A DNA stretch of 64,000 nucleotides, from NCBI RefSeq assembly GCF_035046485.1, contig NC_085138.1, positions 325,496,129 through 325,560,128 of the forward strand, read 5' to 3'. Both the position numbers and the translations under genes were made by a program. Of the stretch, positions 55,741 through 64,000 are shown piece after piece. The notes beneath the pieces were generated by a model. It was not told where the DNA came from and made no database searches. It saw nothing but the letters and a program-made list of their open reading frames with translations. Position 1 is the first letter of the stretch; each line of letters starts with the position of its first letter. The stretch comes from Aedes albopictus. Taxonomy: Eukaryota; Arthropoda; Insecta; Diptera; Culicidae.

Positions 55741-56510
55741 AGGGGTTACATTAAATCCCTTGTGGGGATAAAAAAATTGAACTTTTTTATTTCATAATTT
55801 GAAAGTACACTAGCTAGATACATTCCAAATTTCAAAAAGATTGGAACACTAGAACCAAAGTTACAGCCCATCATTGTAGGGCGCACCCTCCATAGGGACA
55901 AGGCAAAGCGCGAAACTTCAACCCATCAACGCCACAATTATGATAAATGTCTGATTTTTTCTGGAGTATCTCAAAACCACAAAAGAAAGTTATTTCAGTC
56001 ATTTAAACTGAAATCTACGGTGTTTTTTTTGTTTAAATACATAGTGGGATATATGCGTGAAAAACTGAAAAAATATTATGCTCCAAATTGGGTTGATTTT
56101 GAAACTCCATACATTTTGTATGGGATGAAAAATTGGTCAAAAACTTTAAACCCCGTTTACTCGAAAGTGGGTTTTAGTTCTAACCTCTTCATTTATCTCC
56201 CCCGAATAGCTTTTAGACAAATATGGTCTTCTACAAAGTTATTCCTAATAATAAGGCCCTGATTTTAATGAACATGAAAATAAGGGTGATCCATATTATT
56301 CAAGAAATAGAAAACTAAACTTTTTTAATTTGCAGAAATAATTAAATGAGCTCTTCGGCAAAGTTTTAGATCTCATATTTTGAGCAAGTTTTCTAAAAAA
56401 AATTCTTAAATACATTAAAAGTTTATCGATTTAGAACACTTTTTCTGAAAAAGCTTAGCGTACTCCAAAAACACTCGGTTTTCTGACTGTTTTCAGTTTA
56501 AATTTTCTTG
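55741..56510. repeat. Unclassified dispersed repeat, related to inverted 61515-61630
   Basis: About 56080-56190 (TTTTGAAACTCCATACATTT, TGTATGGGATGAAAAA) matches the reverse complement of 61515-61620, so at least this part is interspersed. The 80-codon open frame across it is not conserved evidence of coding. Confidence 0.6.
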
Positions 56511-56514
56511 GTCT

Positions 56515-56845
56515 CGCTAGCGCCACCTAGCGGATTAACCTAGAATCAACTAGTTCATTATCGAATAACTACTGATGTCCTGATCAACTTTACCGAAGAC
56601 GAAAATCTTCTATGTGGTTAGGTGTTCGAGATGCAGCATTTGAGAATTTTTAGGATTCGTTAGCGGATAAACCTAGAATTATCTAATTCACTATCGGATA
56701 GTTTTTGATGTCCTGATCAACTTTGTCGAAGGCGAAACTCTTCTAAGTGGTCTTGTTAATGGGATACGCCAATTTAAAACTTCTAAGACTCACTAGCGCC
56801 ATCTAGCGGATAAACCTAGAACCAACTAGTTCACTATTGGCTTTT
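56515..56845 (+). repeat. Tandem repeat, ~133-143 bp unit, 2.3 copies
   Basis: TAGCGGATTAACCTAGAATC at 56528, 56661 and 56804 marks the period. Units share CTGATGTCCTGATCAACTTT then RCCGAAGRCGAAA. A further partial unit is at about 57400-57470 after two MITE insertions. Confidence 0.8.
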
Positions 56846-57075
56846 TTAGCGGTGTTGAGATAATACCATATTCTGAATCTACATGCGAAACTGAGCCGAA
56901 ATCCAAATTTTCATGAATTTTGGTGCCCGGGAACCTATTTAAAAATCAATTTGAAGTTTGTATGGGAGCGATTTGTCGAAACACCCCTCGACGCATTTTG
57001 TACTGGGTGGAGCTGTCAAGCAGTTGCCCAGCTGTCAAAGGTGATTTCAAAAAATCTCTTTAAAATTGATTTTAG

Positions 57076-57298
57076 GTAGGGTATGTGTGCCATCAGTAAT
57101 CTCATGCTCCCATTGTCATCCTATTCGAAAACAAGCGATTACGGCACCGATTGACTCCGTTCTTTTTGTTTTCATGGGTGCTCACTTCTAACAAAAAATA
57201 CAAAAATAAGAAACAAAACAAACATCGCTTCAATCCTTTGTTTTTCGTGGGATGAAAATGGGAGCCACATGCTTAATAAGGGAACCAATACCCTACCA
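57076..57298. mobile_element. Small MITE with GGTAGGGTAT ends
   Basis: Begins GGTAGGGTATGTGTGCC and ends GGGAACCAATACCCTACC. The interior has further inverted words (CTCATGCTCCCATTGTCATC against ATGAAAATGGGAGCCACATG). Non-coding. Confidence 0.7.
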
Positions 57299-57470
57299 AA
57301 ATAAAGTTCAAAAAATCTGAAAAAAATCATAGTGGCTCAGAAAAAGGTGCTCTTTCGTATAAAATCAAAAATTTGATACATTTTTCTTAATTTAAAAACC
57401 CAATTGAACAACTCCTGATGTCTTGTTCAATCTTACCGAAGACGAAATTCTTCTAAGAGGTATTGTTCTT

Positions 57471-57633
57471 AGGGGCCGTAATAAACTACGTAGACTTTTT
57501 GGGGGAGGGGGGTTTGGCCAAAGTGAACGGTCCATACAAATTTTAATTTTTTTGTATGGACAAAAGTCTACGATGGGGAGGGGGGTCTGAGATGGTCAAA
57601 CTTTGGTCCACGTGGTTTATGAATAGCCCCTAG
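57471..57633. mobile_element. Small MITE with AGGGGC ends and GGGGGAGGGGGG tract
   Basis: Starts AGGGGCCGTAATAAACTACG and ends with the inverted type (CACGTGGTTTATGAATAGCC then CCT). Both arms contain a GGGGAGGGGGG run. The G-runs on one strand fit a G-quadruplex-type pattern. Confidence 0.78.
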
Positions 57634-57657
57634 GTACAGCATTTAGGATCCACACTA

Positions 57658-58368
57658 GGGTGGCTCAAGCTTGTATGGAAAAACCACATATCAAAAAAGT
57701 TCGATGAGCCCCCATCTCATTTCATTCTATATGACGCCAGGATGCTCTGGTCAAATTTTCAGCTAAATCCGTTAACATTTGGGCGGTGCTAAACTCGTTT
57801 GAAGTTTGTATAGGACTTTATATGGGAAAATACCGTTTTAGCGTTTTTTCTCTTGAAGGGTTCTAATTGTTCTTACGTGGTATCGATTGTATAGAAATAT
57901 AGCCTAGGATATACCAAAAAACTTTGTCGAAGACCGCAACGTGATCGGACACTTGCGAAAAAAGCTATAGCCTAGACAGTACGTACCCATTCAATGAGAT
58001 TTTATTGCTATTGTTATTCCTTTACATGTTAAATGTTAAGCACCACCAGATGGTCTGCATGTAATATTTTTTCTTACAAGCTTCGGATGACTTTGCGGTC
58101 TTCGACAAAGTTTTTCAGCACATATAAGCCTACAGTTCTATATATATATATTGGGTCATGTGATTTAAGTAAAAATAGTGCCCCTTACGAGAAAAATGCA
58201 AAAAACGATGTTTTCCCATATAAACTCCCATACAAACTTCAACGGGTTTAGCACCGCCCAAATGTTAACGGATTTAGCTGAAAATTTTACCAGAGCACCG
58301 TGGCGTCATATAGAACAAAATGAGATGGGGCCCATCGAACTTTTTGACATGTTGAGCTACGCTACTCC
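57658..58368. mobile_element. Long imperfect palindrome (~710 bp)
   Basis: Arms about 57670-57860 and 58180-58360 share GCTAAATCCGTTAACATTTG, GGCGGTGCTAAACTCGTTTG and CTATATGACGCCA. The inner part repeats ACTTTGTCGAAGACCGCAA and its complement. Non-coding. Confidence 0.82.
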
Positions 58369-60140
58369 GCACTTAACCCAAGAATGATTGCAACTTAATG
58401 AAGGTAGACCACGCATTGCAAAACCACGCTTGATATTTACGTTTAAATTACGTACTACCGTAGAGTCCCTGACCTCCTCAACAACTTTGCTGAAGAAACT
58501 AGTATTCCTACGTGCCTCATTGCTCCACGGTGATCGGAATAGTTACTGATCTCAAAATAGATCATTGAGCGTTTGAGGCATGTGATCTCAAAATAGATCG
58601 CTGGGCGGAAATGGGTTAAAATCGGAAGTATTGGCGGAGATATCGTCGTAACAAGAAACTTGCCATTTGAGAACCTTGGGTAAACAAACACTTTACGAAA
58701 TATCACTTTTTTACCTAAAACTGTAAGGTCAAAAATACTGAACCGATTTCAATGGAAATTTTTCTGTACGTAAACTATGTATGCATAATATTGTGTAACA
58801 ATTTCATTCAATTTGATCTAACCCTAAAAATGTTATGGCCATATATGTAGCACTATGTCACAATTAGCATATGTATAGGTATAATGAAATTCAAACTGCT
58901 CCAATTATAAAAGTATTCAACCAAAATGGCTGAAATTTTCACTGAAAACAGTTTAACAGTTTGATTTTACACTGTCGCAATTTTATGAAAATCGGGACAG
59001 TGTTGCCAGTCAAAATAGTGCAAGCTGATTTAAAAAAAACTAAAGAGTGCTCAAAATTAAAAAAAACGTTTATGCAATTCAGTATCATAGTTTCTATTTT
59101 ATATAACTCATTTTGGTATCATAATGGCCAATTTTACCGAACTGGTTCATTATGCAACTGAAATGAGTTGCATAATGAAAAATAGTTGCATAATGTTCAT
59201 AGTGCAACTCATTTGGGTTTCATTATGAATATAATGCAACTCAAATGAGTTGTATAATGAAAAAAACATTGCATAAAATTTTGCATGGAGCTCGTTGCAA
59301 AACTCGATTTTATTTAAATTAAATTTAAGGAAATAATCAACTAGATCCTATTTTTTACACAGAATGGCGAGTGAACATTTATTGCAAGTTTATCCACAAC
59401 AGAAGGACTTTTAATAATTGTTAAAGTTTTAGAAACTATTTTTATGCATGTCTTACGATGTATTTTACAAAAAAAAAGGTGACACTTAATCCCCTTTTGA
59501 ACACATGGTTCATTTAAAGAGAAAATAACTTCAGAGGCTTCTTATTCATTTTCGTTTTCTTGTATTTTCGATAAATATGATGTATTTCAAAATCTAATAT
59601 TTCCCTAAACTTTTAAGAATGTAGTATTTTGAAAATTAGATTTGTAATGTGTGTGTAATCCTCGAGGGATCAATGCTACCAATGTCACTGTGATGTATAC
59701 TAAGCTGCAATAATTGAAACATTTTAGTATTTTGTCCAGATTTAGTTTTAGATAAAATATGCTTGAAAAAAATCCGTTTTCAAGAAAACATGGTAGGAAC
59801 AAGTCTCCCTAGTCTCCCCTACAAAATTATTATGATGAAATTTTTACCACTTATTATGCCTTACTTGGGAAACTTACAGTCGAATTATCAGACGTTTTGA
59901 TTAGCTACAAAGTTATAGCCTAAACGATTTTTAAAATGGCTTCCCAAAGTTACCAAAATTACTTTTTATTGTATCGGCAATGACTGCGCCAATATTAAAC
60001 CGATTTTGATGAAATATTTATGGTATAACCTACACATAATATTCTATTAATGGTTAAAATCAGGTATTTTTGTGCATACAATCAAAAGTTATACATTAAT
60101 TTGTGTCTATAAGTCTAGTCTATAAATAATACTACTTATT
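58369..60140. other. Mostly unassigned AT-rich sequence
   Basis: No gene recognised. Contains a cluster of AGTTGCATAATG words (listed separately). Confidence 0.4.
59140..59285. repeat. Cluster of palindromic CATTATGCAACT / AGTTGCATAATG motifs
   Basis: About seven copies in alternating orientation within 145 bp, including CATTATGCAACTGAAATGAG plus TTGCATAATG, a local palindrome. It could be a subterminal motif array of an old DNA element. Confidence 0.7.
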
Positions 60141-60450
60141 TTCAGTCCTGAAATTACTAAATCGTCTAAAACTCCAATCAGGATTTCTCTAGAACTAACT
60201 TTAGAGAACTTTTCTGAGCTCTTTCAGAGATGTCTAAATAATTTCCTTCAGATATTCAGTTTTTTTTATTCAGAAGATCTCTCAGGAATTTCCACAGGAG
60301 TTTCTTCGGGGATTACTGAAGAAGGTCCTTCATATATTCTTTCAAGAGAATTCAGGGATACCGCCAGGAAATCCAGAACTGATTTATCTAGAAGATCCTT
60401 CAGAGATTCCAATAAGAGGTCCTTTGGAAATTAGTCTAGTAGTTACATCA
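60141..60450 (-). repeat. Degenerate GGAATTCC-type repeats
   Basis: TCTCAGGAATTTCCACAGGA and similar blocks, mainly in the TTCC orientation. Confidence 0.65.
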
Positions 60451-60789
60451 CACGGTGTCAAAATTTTGATTATTATCGAACTTTCATGTACCTCGGATTT
60501 TCTTCATAGAATGTTAGAATTTCGGCTATAATGTATAAATGCAAAATTTGAAAATATTTTATCGGGGAAAATTTGAGTTAGGTGAGTTTTTGGCTATTTT
60601 CCATACTAAAAATCAATAACTACTATTTTAGTCCAAAAAACGTCCCATACAAAATGTATGGAAAAATTTTCGCCGATGAAATATTTTCTAGTTGTCCGAT
60701 TATGACTATATAGCCCAAAAACTAATCATTTTCGAAGAAAAATCCGAGGTACATGAATGTTCGATAATAATCGAAATTTTGACACCGTG
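60451..60789. mobile_element. 339-bp MITE with possible 5-bp target duplication CATCA
   Basis: Starts CACGGTGTCAAAATTTTGAT and ends with its inverted counterpart. TIRs run about 57 bp (TTATTATCGAACTTTCATGT, ACCTCGGATTTT). CATCA flanks both ends (60446-60450, 60790-60794). Confidence 0.85.
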
Positions 60790-60794
60790 CATCA

Positions 60795-61505
60795 GGAGTT
60801 CCTTCGGAAGTTTTTTCACGAATTCCTACAATAGTTCCTTTAGGAATTAGCTCAGGAGTTCGATTAGAGATTCCTCTTCGAGCTCCATCAAAAATTTCTT
60901 TTGGAGTTCCTTATGGGATCCCTCTTAGAATTTCTTCAAAACCTCCTTTCGAAATTCCTTAGAGGATTCCTTTTGAAATTTCTTCGGGATGCCTCATGGA
61001 GATTCTTTCAGAGATTTCTCTTGGAGTTCCTTCAAATATTTCTACTGAACTTCCTTCAGGGATTAATTTAGGAGTTCCTTCGTAGATCCCTGCAGTGTTG
61101 TGCACAGTAAAAAAAATATGAAAACCCTACACCTGACGTAGAAATAAGCATAGAAGGTTTGCATAGAAGAAATTTACATTTAAAAAATGTTAGATGGTCA
61201 TACTGAGAGGAAACTGTAAATTTATAAACGGATGAAATACTGTGTGCGATATGACGCGGTCCTTTTGTTACAGGTTATATGATGTAACATGTTTGAACTA
61301 TGTATTTCTTTCAGGGATTTCTCTAGAAGTTCCTTTAGGGATCTCCCCAGTAGTTCCAGTAGAGGACTCAAGAATACCTCCAGGTGCTTCATCAGGGATT
61401 CCTTAAGAAGCATTTTCAGCTTCTGCACCCTGACGGTTTTCCTCTAGAAGTTCTTCCAGACATTCTTTCAAAAGGATTTAGGGATGCGTTCCGGGAAACT
61501 ATCAG
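60795..61505 (-). repeat. Degenerate GGAATTCC-type repeats with a MITE-like insert at about 61095-61310
   Basis: 60795-61085 and 61311-61505 are TTCCTTCAGGGATT-type blocks. The insert between them (CAGTAAAAAAAATATG... to ...GTAACATGTTTGAACTATG) is related to 26008-26120 (GTAAATTTATAAACTGATGG, CCTTTTGTTACAGGTTA), so it is an interspersed element. Confidence 0.65.
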
Positions 61506-61760
61506 GAATTCCTCCAGTGACAAAATCCTACTTTATAGTAAATGAGGTTTAAAGTTTTTCATCCCATACAAAATGTACAGAGTTTCAAAATCGACCCAAT
61601 TTTCTACGATTTATTGTAATTTTTCTAATCATCGTAAAAATAATCTTAAGAAAGTTCCTGAAAGCTTAAAATCTGAAGAATTTTTCGATATGCTCAGCTC
61701 AAAATCGACAAAATGGTCACTTACACCCCTTTGATTCTGGGCCCCTCATATGTGAAAAAA
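61506..61760 (-). repeat. Unclassified dispersed repeat, inverted relative of 56080-56190
   Basis: The reverse complement contains TTTTGAAACTCTGTACATTT and TGTATGGGATGAAAAACTTT in the same order as the 56-kb copy. Right part (ACACCCCTTTGATTCTGGGC) not further assigned. Confidence 0.6.
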
Positions 61761-61855
61761 TTCTATTCGGAAGCATACTGGAAAAACTTGTAATTAAGAA
61801 GGCACGAAATGTTGCTAATTGGCAAATTGGGAGATGAAATTTGTGAAAAAATCGC

Positions 61856-61926
61856 GTTCTGGTGGGATTCGAACCCACGACTCCGTATTCGCTAGACCGG
61901 CGCTTTAACCAACTAAGCCACAGAAC
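61856..61926 (-). tRNA. tRNA-like gene or pseudogene (left arm)
   Basis: Exact inverted copy of 62570-62640. The Thr-like backbone (GTGGCTTAGTTGGTTAAAGC) and the A and B boxes are intact; the anticodon stem is poorly paired. Confidence 0.5.
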
Positions 61927-62569
61927 AGGTAATGGTTCTGCGGAATAGAAAGCCAAACTGACTCCGAAGCCGCACCATGAACACTCCTATTTCACAAACT
62001 CATCTCTCTTTTCGGCTTAGATGCCAATCCACAACACACTCCTATTTGTGCCCACTAACTACAAGTGCGAGCGAATTATTTATATGAAGCCGAGACTTAC
62101 TCTCGCACTCCGCATACCTAGCCACCAGGCAGTTTGTTTTGCTGGTGTCTAATTAGTATGCGTCGAGAGCTCGGCACGGTCGGACGCTCGGACGACCGAA
62201 CTGCGCCAAGTGACGCAAGCAAGGGTACAATGATACATATTGCCCATTTTACTGGCACTGTATCATTGTACCCTTGCTTGCGTCACTTGGCGCAGTTCGG
62301 TCGTCCGAGCGTCCGACCGTGCCGAGCTCTCGACGCATACTAATTAGACACCAGCAAAACAAACTGCCTGGTGGCTAGGTATGCGGAGTGCGAGAGTAAG
62401 TCTCGGCTTCATATAAATAATTCGCTCGCACTTGTAGTTAGTGGGCACAAATAGGAGTGTGTTGTGGATTGGCATCTAAGCCGAAAAGAGAGATGAGTTT
62501 GTGAAATAGGAGTGTTCATGGTGCGGCTTCGGAGTCAGTTTGGCTTTCTATTCCGCAGAACCATTACCT

Positions 62570-62640
62570 GTTCTGTGGCTTAGTTGGTTAAAGCGCCGGT
62601 CTAGCGAATACGGAGTCGTGGGTTCGAATCCCACCAGAAC
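62570..62640 (+). tRNA. tRNA-like gene or pseudogene (right arm)
   Basis: 71 nt. The acceptor pairs GTTCTG/CAGAAC; A box TGGCTTAGTTGG; T arm GTGGG-TTCGAAT-CCCAC is perfect. The D arm resembles tRNA-Thr. The anticodon stem pairs only about 3 bp and the loop would read AGC or a shifted triplet, so decoding ability is doubtful. A six-T run 4-5 bases downstream (62645-62650) is a good Pol III terminator. Best regarded as a transcribable tRNA-derived unit within a repeat. Confidence 0.55.
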
Positions 62641-62795
62641 GCGATTTTTTCACAAATTTCATCTCCCAATTTGCCAATTAGCAACATTTCGTGCCTTCTT
62701 AATTACAAGTTTTTCCAGTATGTTTCAGACATACCAGCTAATCTGGTAAAATGCCAGTAAAATGGGCAATATGTATCATTGTTCTATTCGGAAGC

Positions 62796-63424
62796 CTCTA
62801 TTTACTTGAAATTCTAGTACAGTCAGATCTATTTTACGCGGTTTTGATTTACGCAGCCGTGTAAATGAAAACTCCATACAAAAAAATTTCATCGTCTTAT
62901 TTTTGCATGATTCGTCGAGAAATAATGAGACTTTTTTACGCGGGATCAAGTCTATATAAACAGACAAGGTAATACGAAGCAAATTTTTATGCTGGAGACA
63001 CACAAACACTCGCAATATCTTATTTGTCGATGCTTCAAAATCACAAGAATTCCGAATGATTTGTTCTGGCTTGCAGTCTTTCCACCACATGAGACATATA
63101 TTTTGATTTCAAAGATATTTTGGCTATTTGGAAATGATATAAATGGTATGAATGGTGCTCCTTCGCACATCTGCATTAAAATTTAAACATAAAATTGAAC
63201 GGCTTCAACAAAAACAGGGTGTCTATTTCGTCCCATGCACTAAAAAATCTTACAAAAACGCCTTTTTTATTTGTTTAGAACATTTAGAACTTACGGAAGG
63301 GGGGTAGGGGATGATTTAGCCGACTTGAATACCCCTCCCCCTATTTTCCCATCCTTAATACACGGATCGTAGCAAAATCAAAAACTCCCCCTCCTCCTAA
63401 AACACTAAGTCATTTATGGACCCT
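62796..63424. other. Unassigned AT-rich sequence
   Basis: No gene recognised. Short open frames in both directions overlap. G- and C-runs at 63298-63312 and 63343-63350. Confidence 0.4.
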
Positions 63425-63780
63425 TAATGCCCGAGCAGGAGAAAATAGCTGTGCAATACCAAATTCAGGTATGTAAAAACCAATACCTACAACCTGAAAG
63501 GTATTGAAGAGCCCGCAAGAGGTAAAATACCTAAAATTATGATTTGGGTGTCGCTAACGAATATCTGGTGAACAACAACACCAGGTCTTGCAATACCTCG
63601 ACGATTTGTCCATACAAATAGAGATTTTTCAATTATTGAATAACTCAAACAGTTCTCAATACCAAACCAATAACTCAGTGAGGTAATTCCGATTAGTGAC
63701 GCAATACCTGCCCAATGCCAAAATTAGCTATTTTCAATACCTTGTTTTGGTATGATACCTGACTTTGGTATGCTGAAGTT
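63425..63780. mobile_element. Probable MITE with GGTATTG / CAATACC motifs
   Basis: CAATACC or its complement GGTATTG recurs about ten times from 63455 to 63755 (for example CCAATACCTACAACCTGAAA, TTTCAATACCTTGTTTTGGT). A motif-rich non-autonomous element is likely. Ends not defined. Confidence 0.6.
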
Positions 63781-64000
63781 ATGTGGCAGTTATTCACACT
63801 AAGATCAGTTCGGTATTTTTCCCATCTTTTTACTGAGTTCTCAACAGCAGATTTAACTCGGTACACTCGGTTATTTATTTTGCGGATATTCTGTAAATGA
63901 GTTACCGAGCTCAGCTCACAAACTGTCAAAAGTTACTGAAGCACGGTAAATATCGTTACTGGTGAACGGTAAATACGATTACCGAGTGTACCGAAATAAA
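63781..64000. repeat. CGGTAAATACGATTACCGAG-type sequence at window edge
   Basis: Local inverted words (GGTAAATA/TATTTACC, ACTCGGT/ACCGAGT) suggest another element running off the right edge. Confidence 0.45.

Larger units (their letters stand above)
61775..62781. mobile_element. tRNA-bearing palindromic element with 14-bp flanking repeats
   Basis: Arms 61774-62237 and 62259-62722 are 464-bp inverted copies without indels and, by eye, without mismatches, around a 21-base loop. TTCTATTCGGAAGC lies at 61761-61774 and 62782-62795. The right side carries a 59-bp tail (62723-62781) ending GGGCAATATGTATCATTG, and the loop contains the complement of part of that tail. Each arm has a tRNA-like Pol III unit. 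The 14-bp repeats argue for a single insertion of an already inverted unit, though the first base shared with the arm makes the exact edge ambiguous. Confidence 0.88.

Noticed and set aside
61717..62749. Two identical 60-70 codon open frames containing LPVLWLSWLKRRSSEYGVVG
   Set aside because: They read through the tRNA-like core on opposite arms of the palindrome. Translations of tRNA sequences commonly give such peptides.

Overview
This window looks like a repeat-rich, gene-poor stretch of a culicine mosquito genome, most likely Aedes. The main reasons are a Feilai-type tRNA-derived SINE with an (AAG)n tail and a clean 13-bp target duplication, and several other tRNA-derived SINE families in multiple copies. 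Retroelement fragments, a Penelope-like element (PLE), many MITEs and very abundant degenerate GGAATTCCTGGA-type simple repeats point the same way. Nothing bacterial (operons, ribosome-binding sites, CRISPR) is present, and I recognise no endogenous viral element. Positions 7001-7500 are an assembly gap of exactly 500 N.

Layout. 0.7-4.7 kb: degenerate GGAATTCC-type repeats that grade into a very regular 25-bp minisatellite of roughly 100 units, split by an ~0.8-kb poly(A)-ended insertion. 5-9.3 kb: tRNA-derived repeats and a decayed minus-strand non-LTR retrotransposon (reverse transcriptase plus RNase H) broken by the gap. 9.3-16.8 kb: MITEs, SINEs, degenerate repeats and some apparently unique sequence. 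16.8-22.7 kb: a second copy of the same LINE, split by a 5.1-kb insertion that carries a satellite-like array, a CAGCAA-rich MITE and the Feilai SINE. 25.0-28.1 kb: a 3-kb element with ~735-bp terminal inverted repeats (TIRs). 28.3-36.1 kb: a run of non-autonomous DNA elements (one hAT-like with an 8-bp target duplication, two with TA duplications) and a LINE ORF1-only fragment. 36-43 kb: mostly unassigned, with two tandemly placed copies of a tRNA(Met)-like SINE. 43-49 kb: degenerate GGCAATTCC repeats carrying hairpin MITEs, a truncated PLE, a solo LTR and nested long palindromes. 50-54 kb: a MITE pair inside an AAGATGGCGGCC satellite, and a perfect 190-bp PLE-derived palindrome. 54.6-55.0 kb: the only exon I would propose as host coding sequence, for a secreted, acidic, dibasic-containing precursor. 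55.7-64 kb: unclassified repeats, further MITEs, and a perfect 464-bp-arm palindrome carrying two facing tRNA-like Pol III units.

How it fits together. There is no pathway here. The history is of nested transposition into older simple repeats, and many insertion boundaries can be read from target duplications. The most notable sequence-level signals are: (1) hammerhead-ribozyme folds in the PLE fragments, two of them facing each other in one palindrome; (2) a 25-bp array in which every unit holds one TTCCTGGAA, a STAT-type palindrome; (3) the tRNA-bearing palindrome flanked by 14-bp direct repeats, with a 3' end resembling the LINE end at 6967-7000. I see no convincing new multi-gene system. 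The long open frames over the minisatellite are artefacts of a stop-free 25-bp unit.
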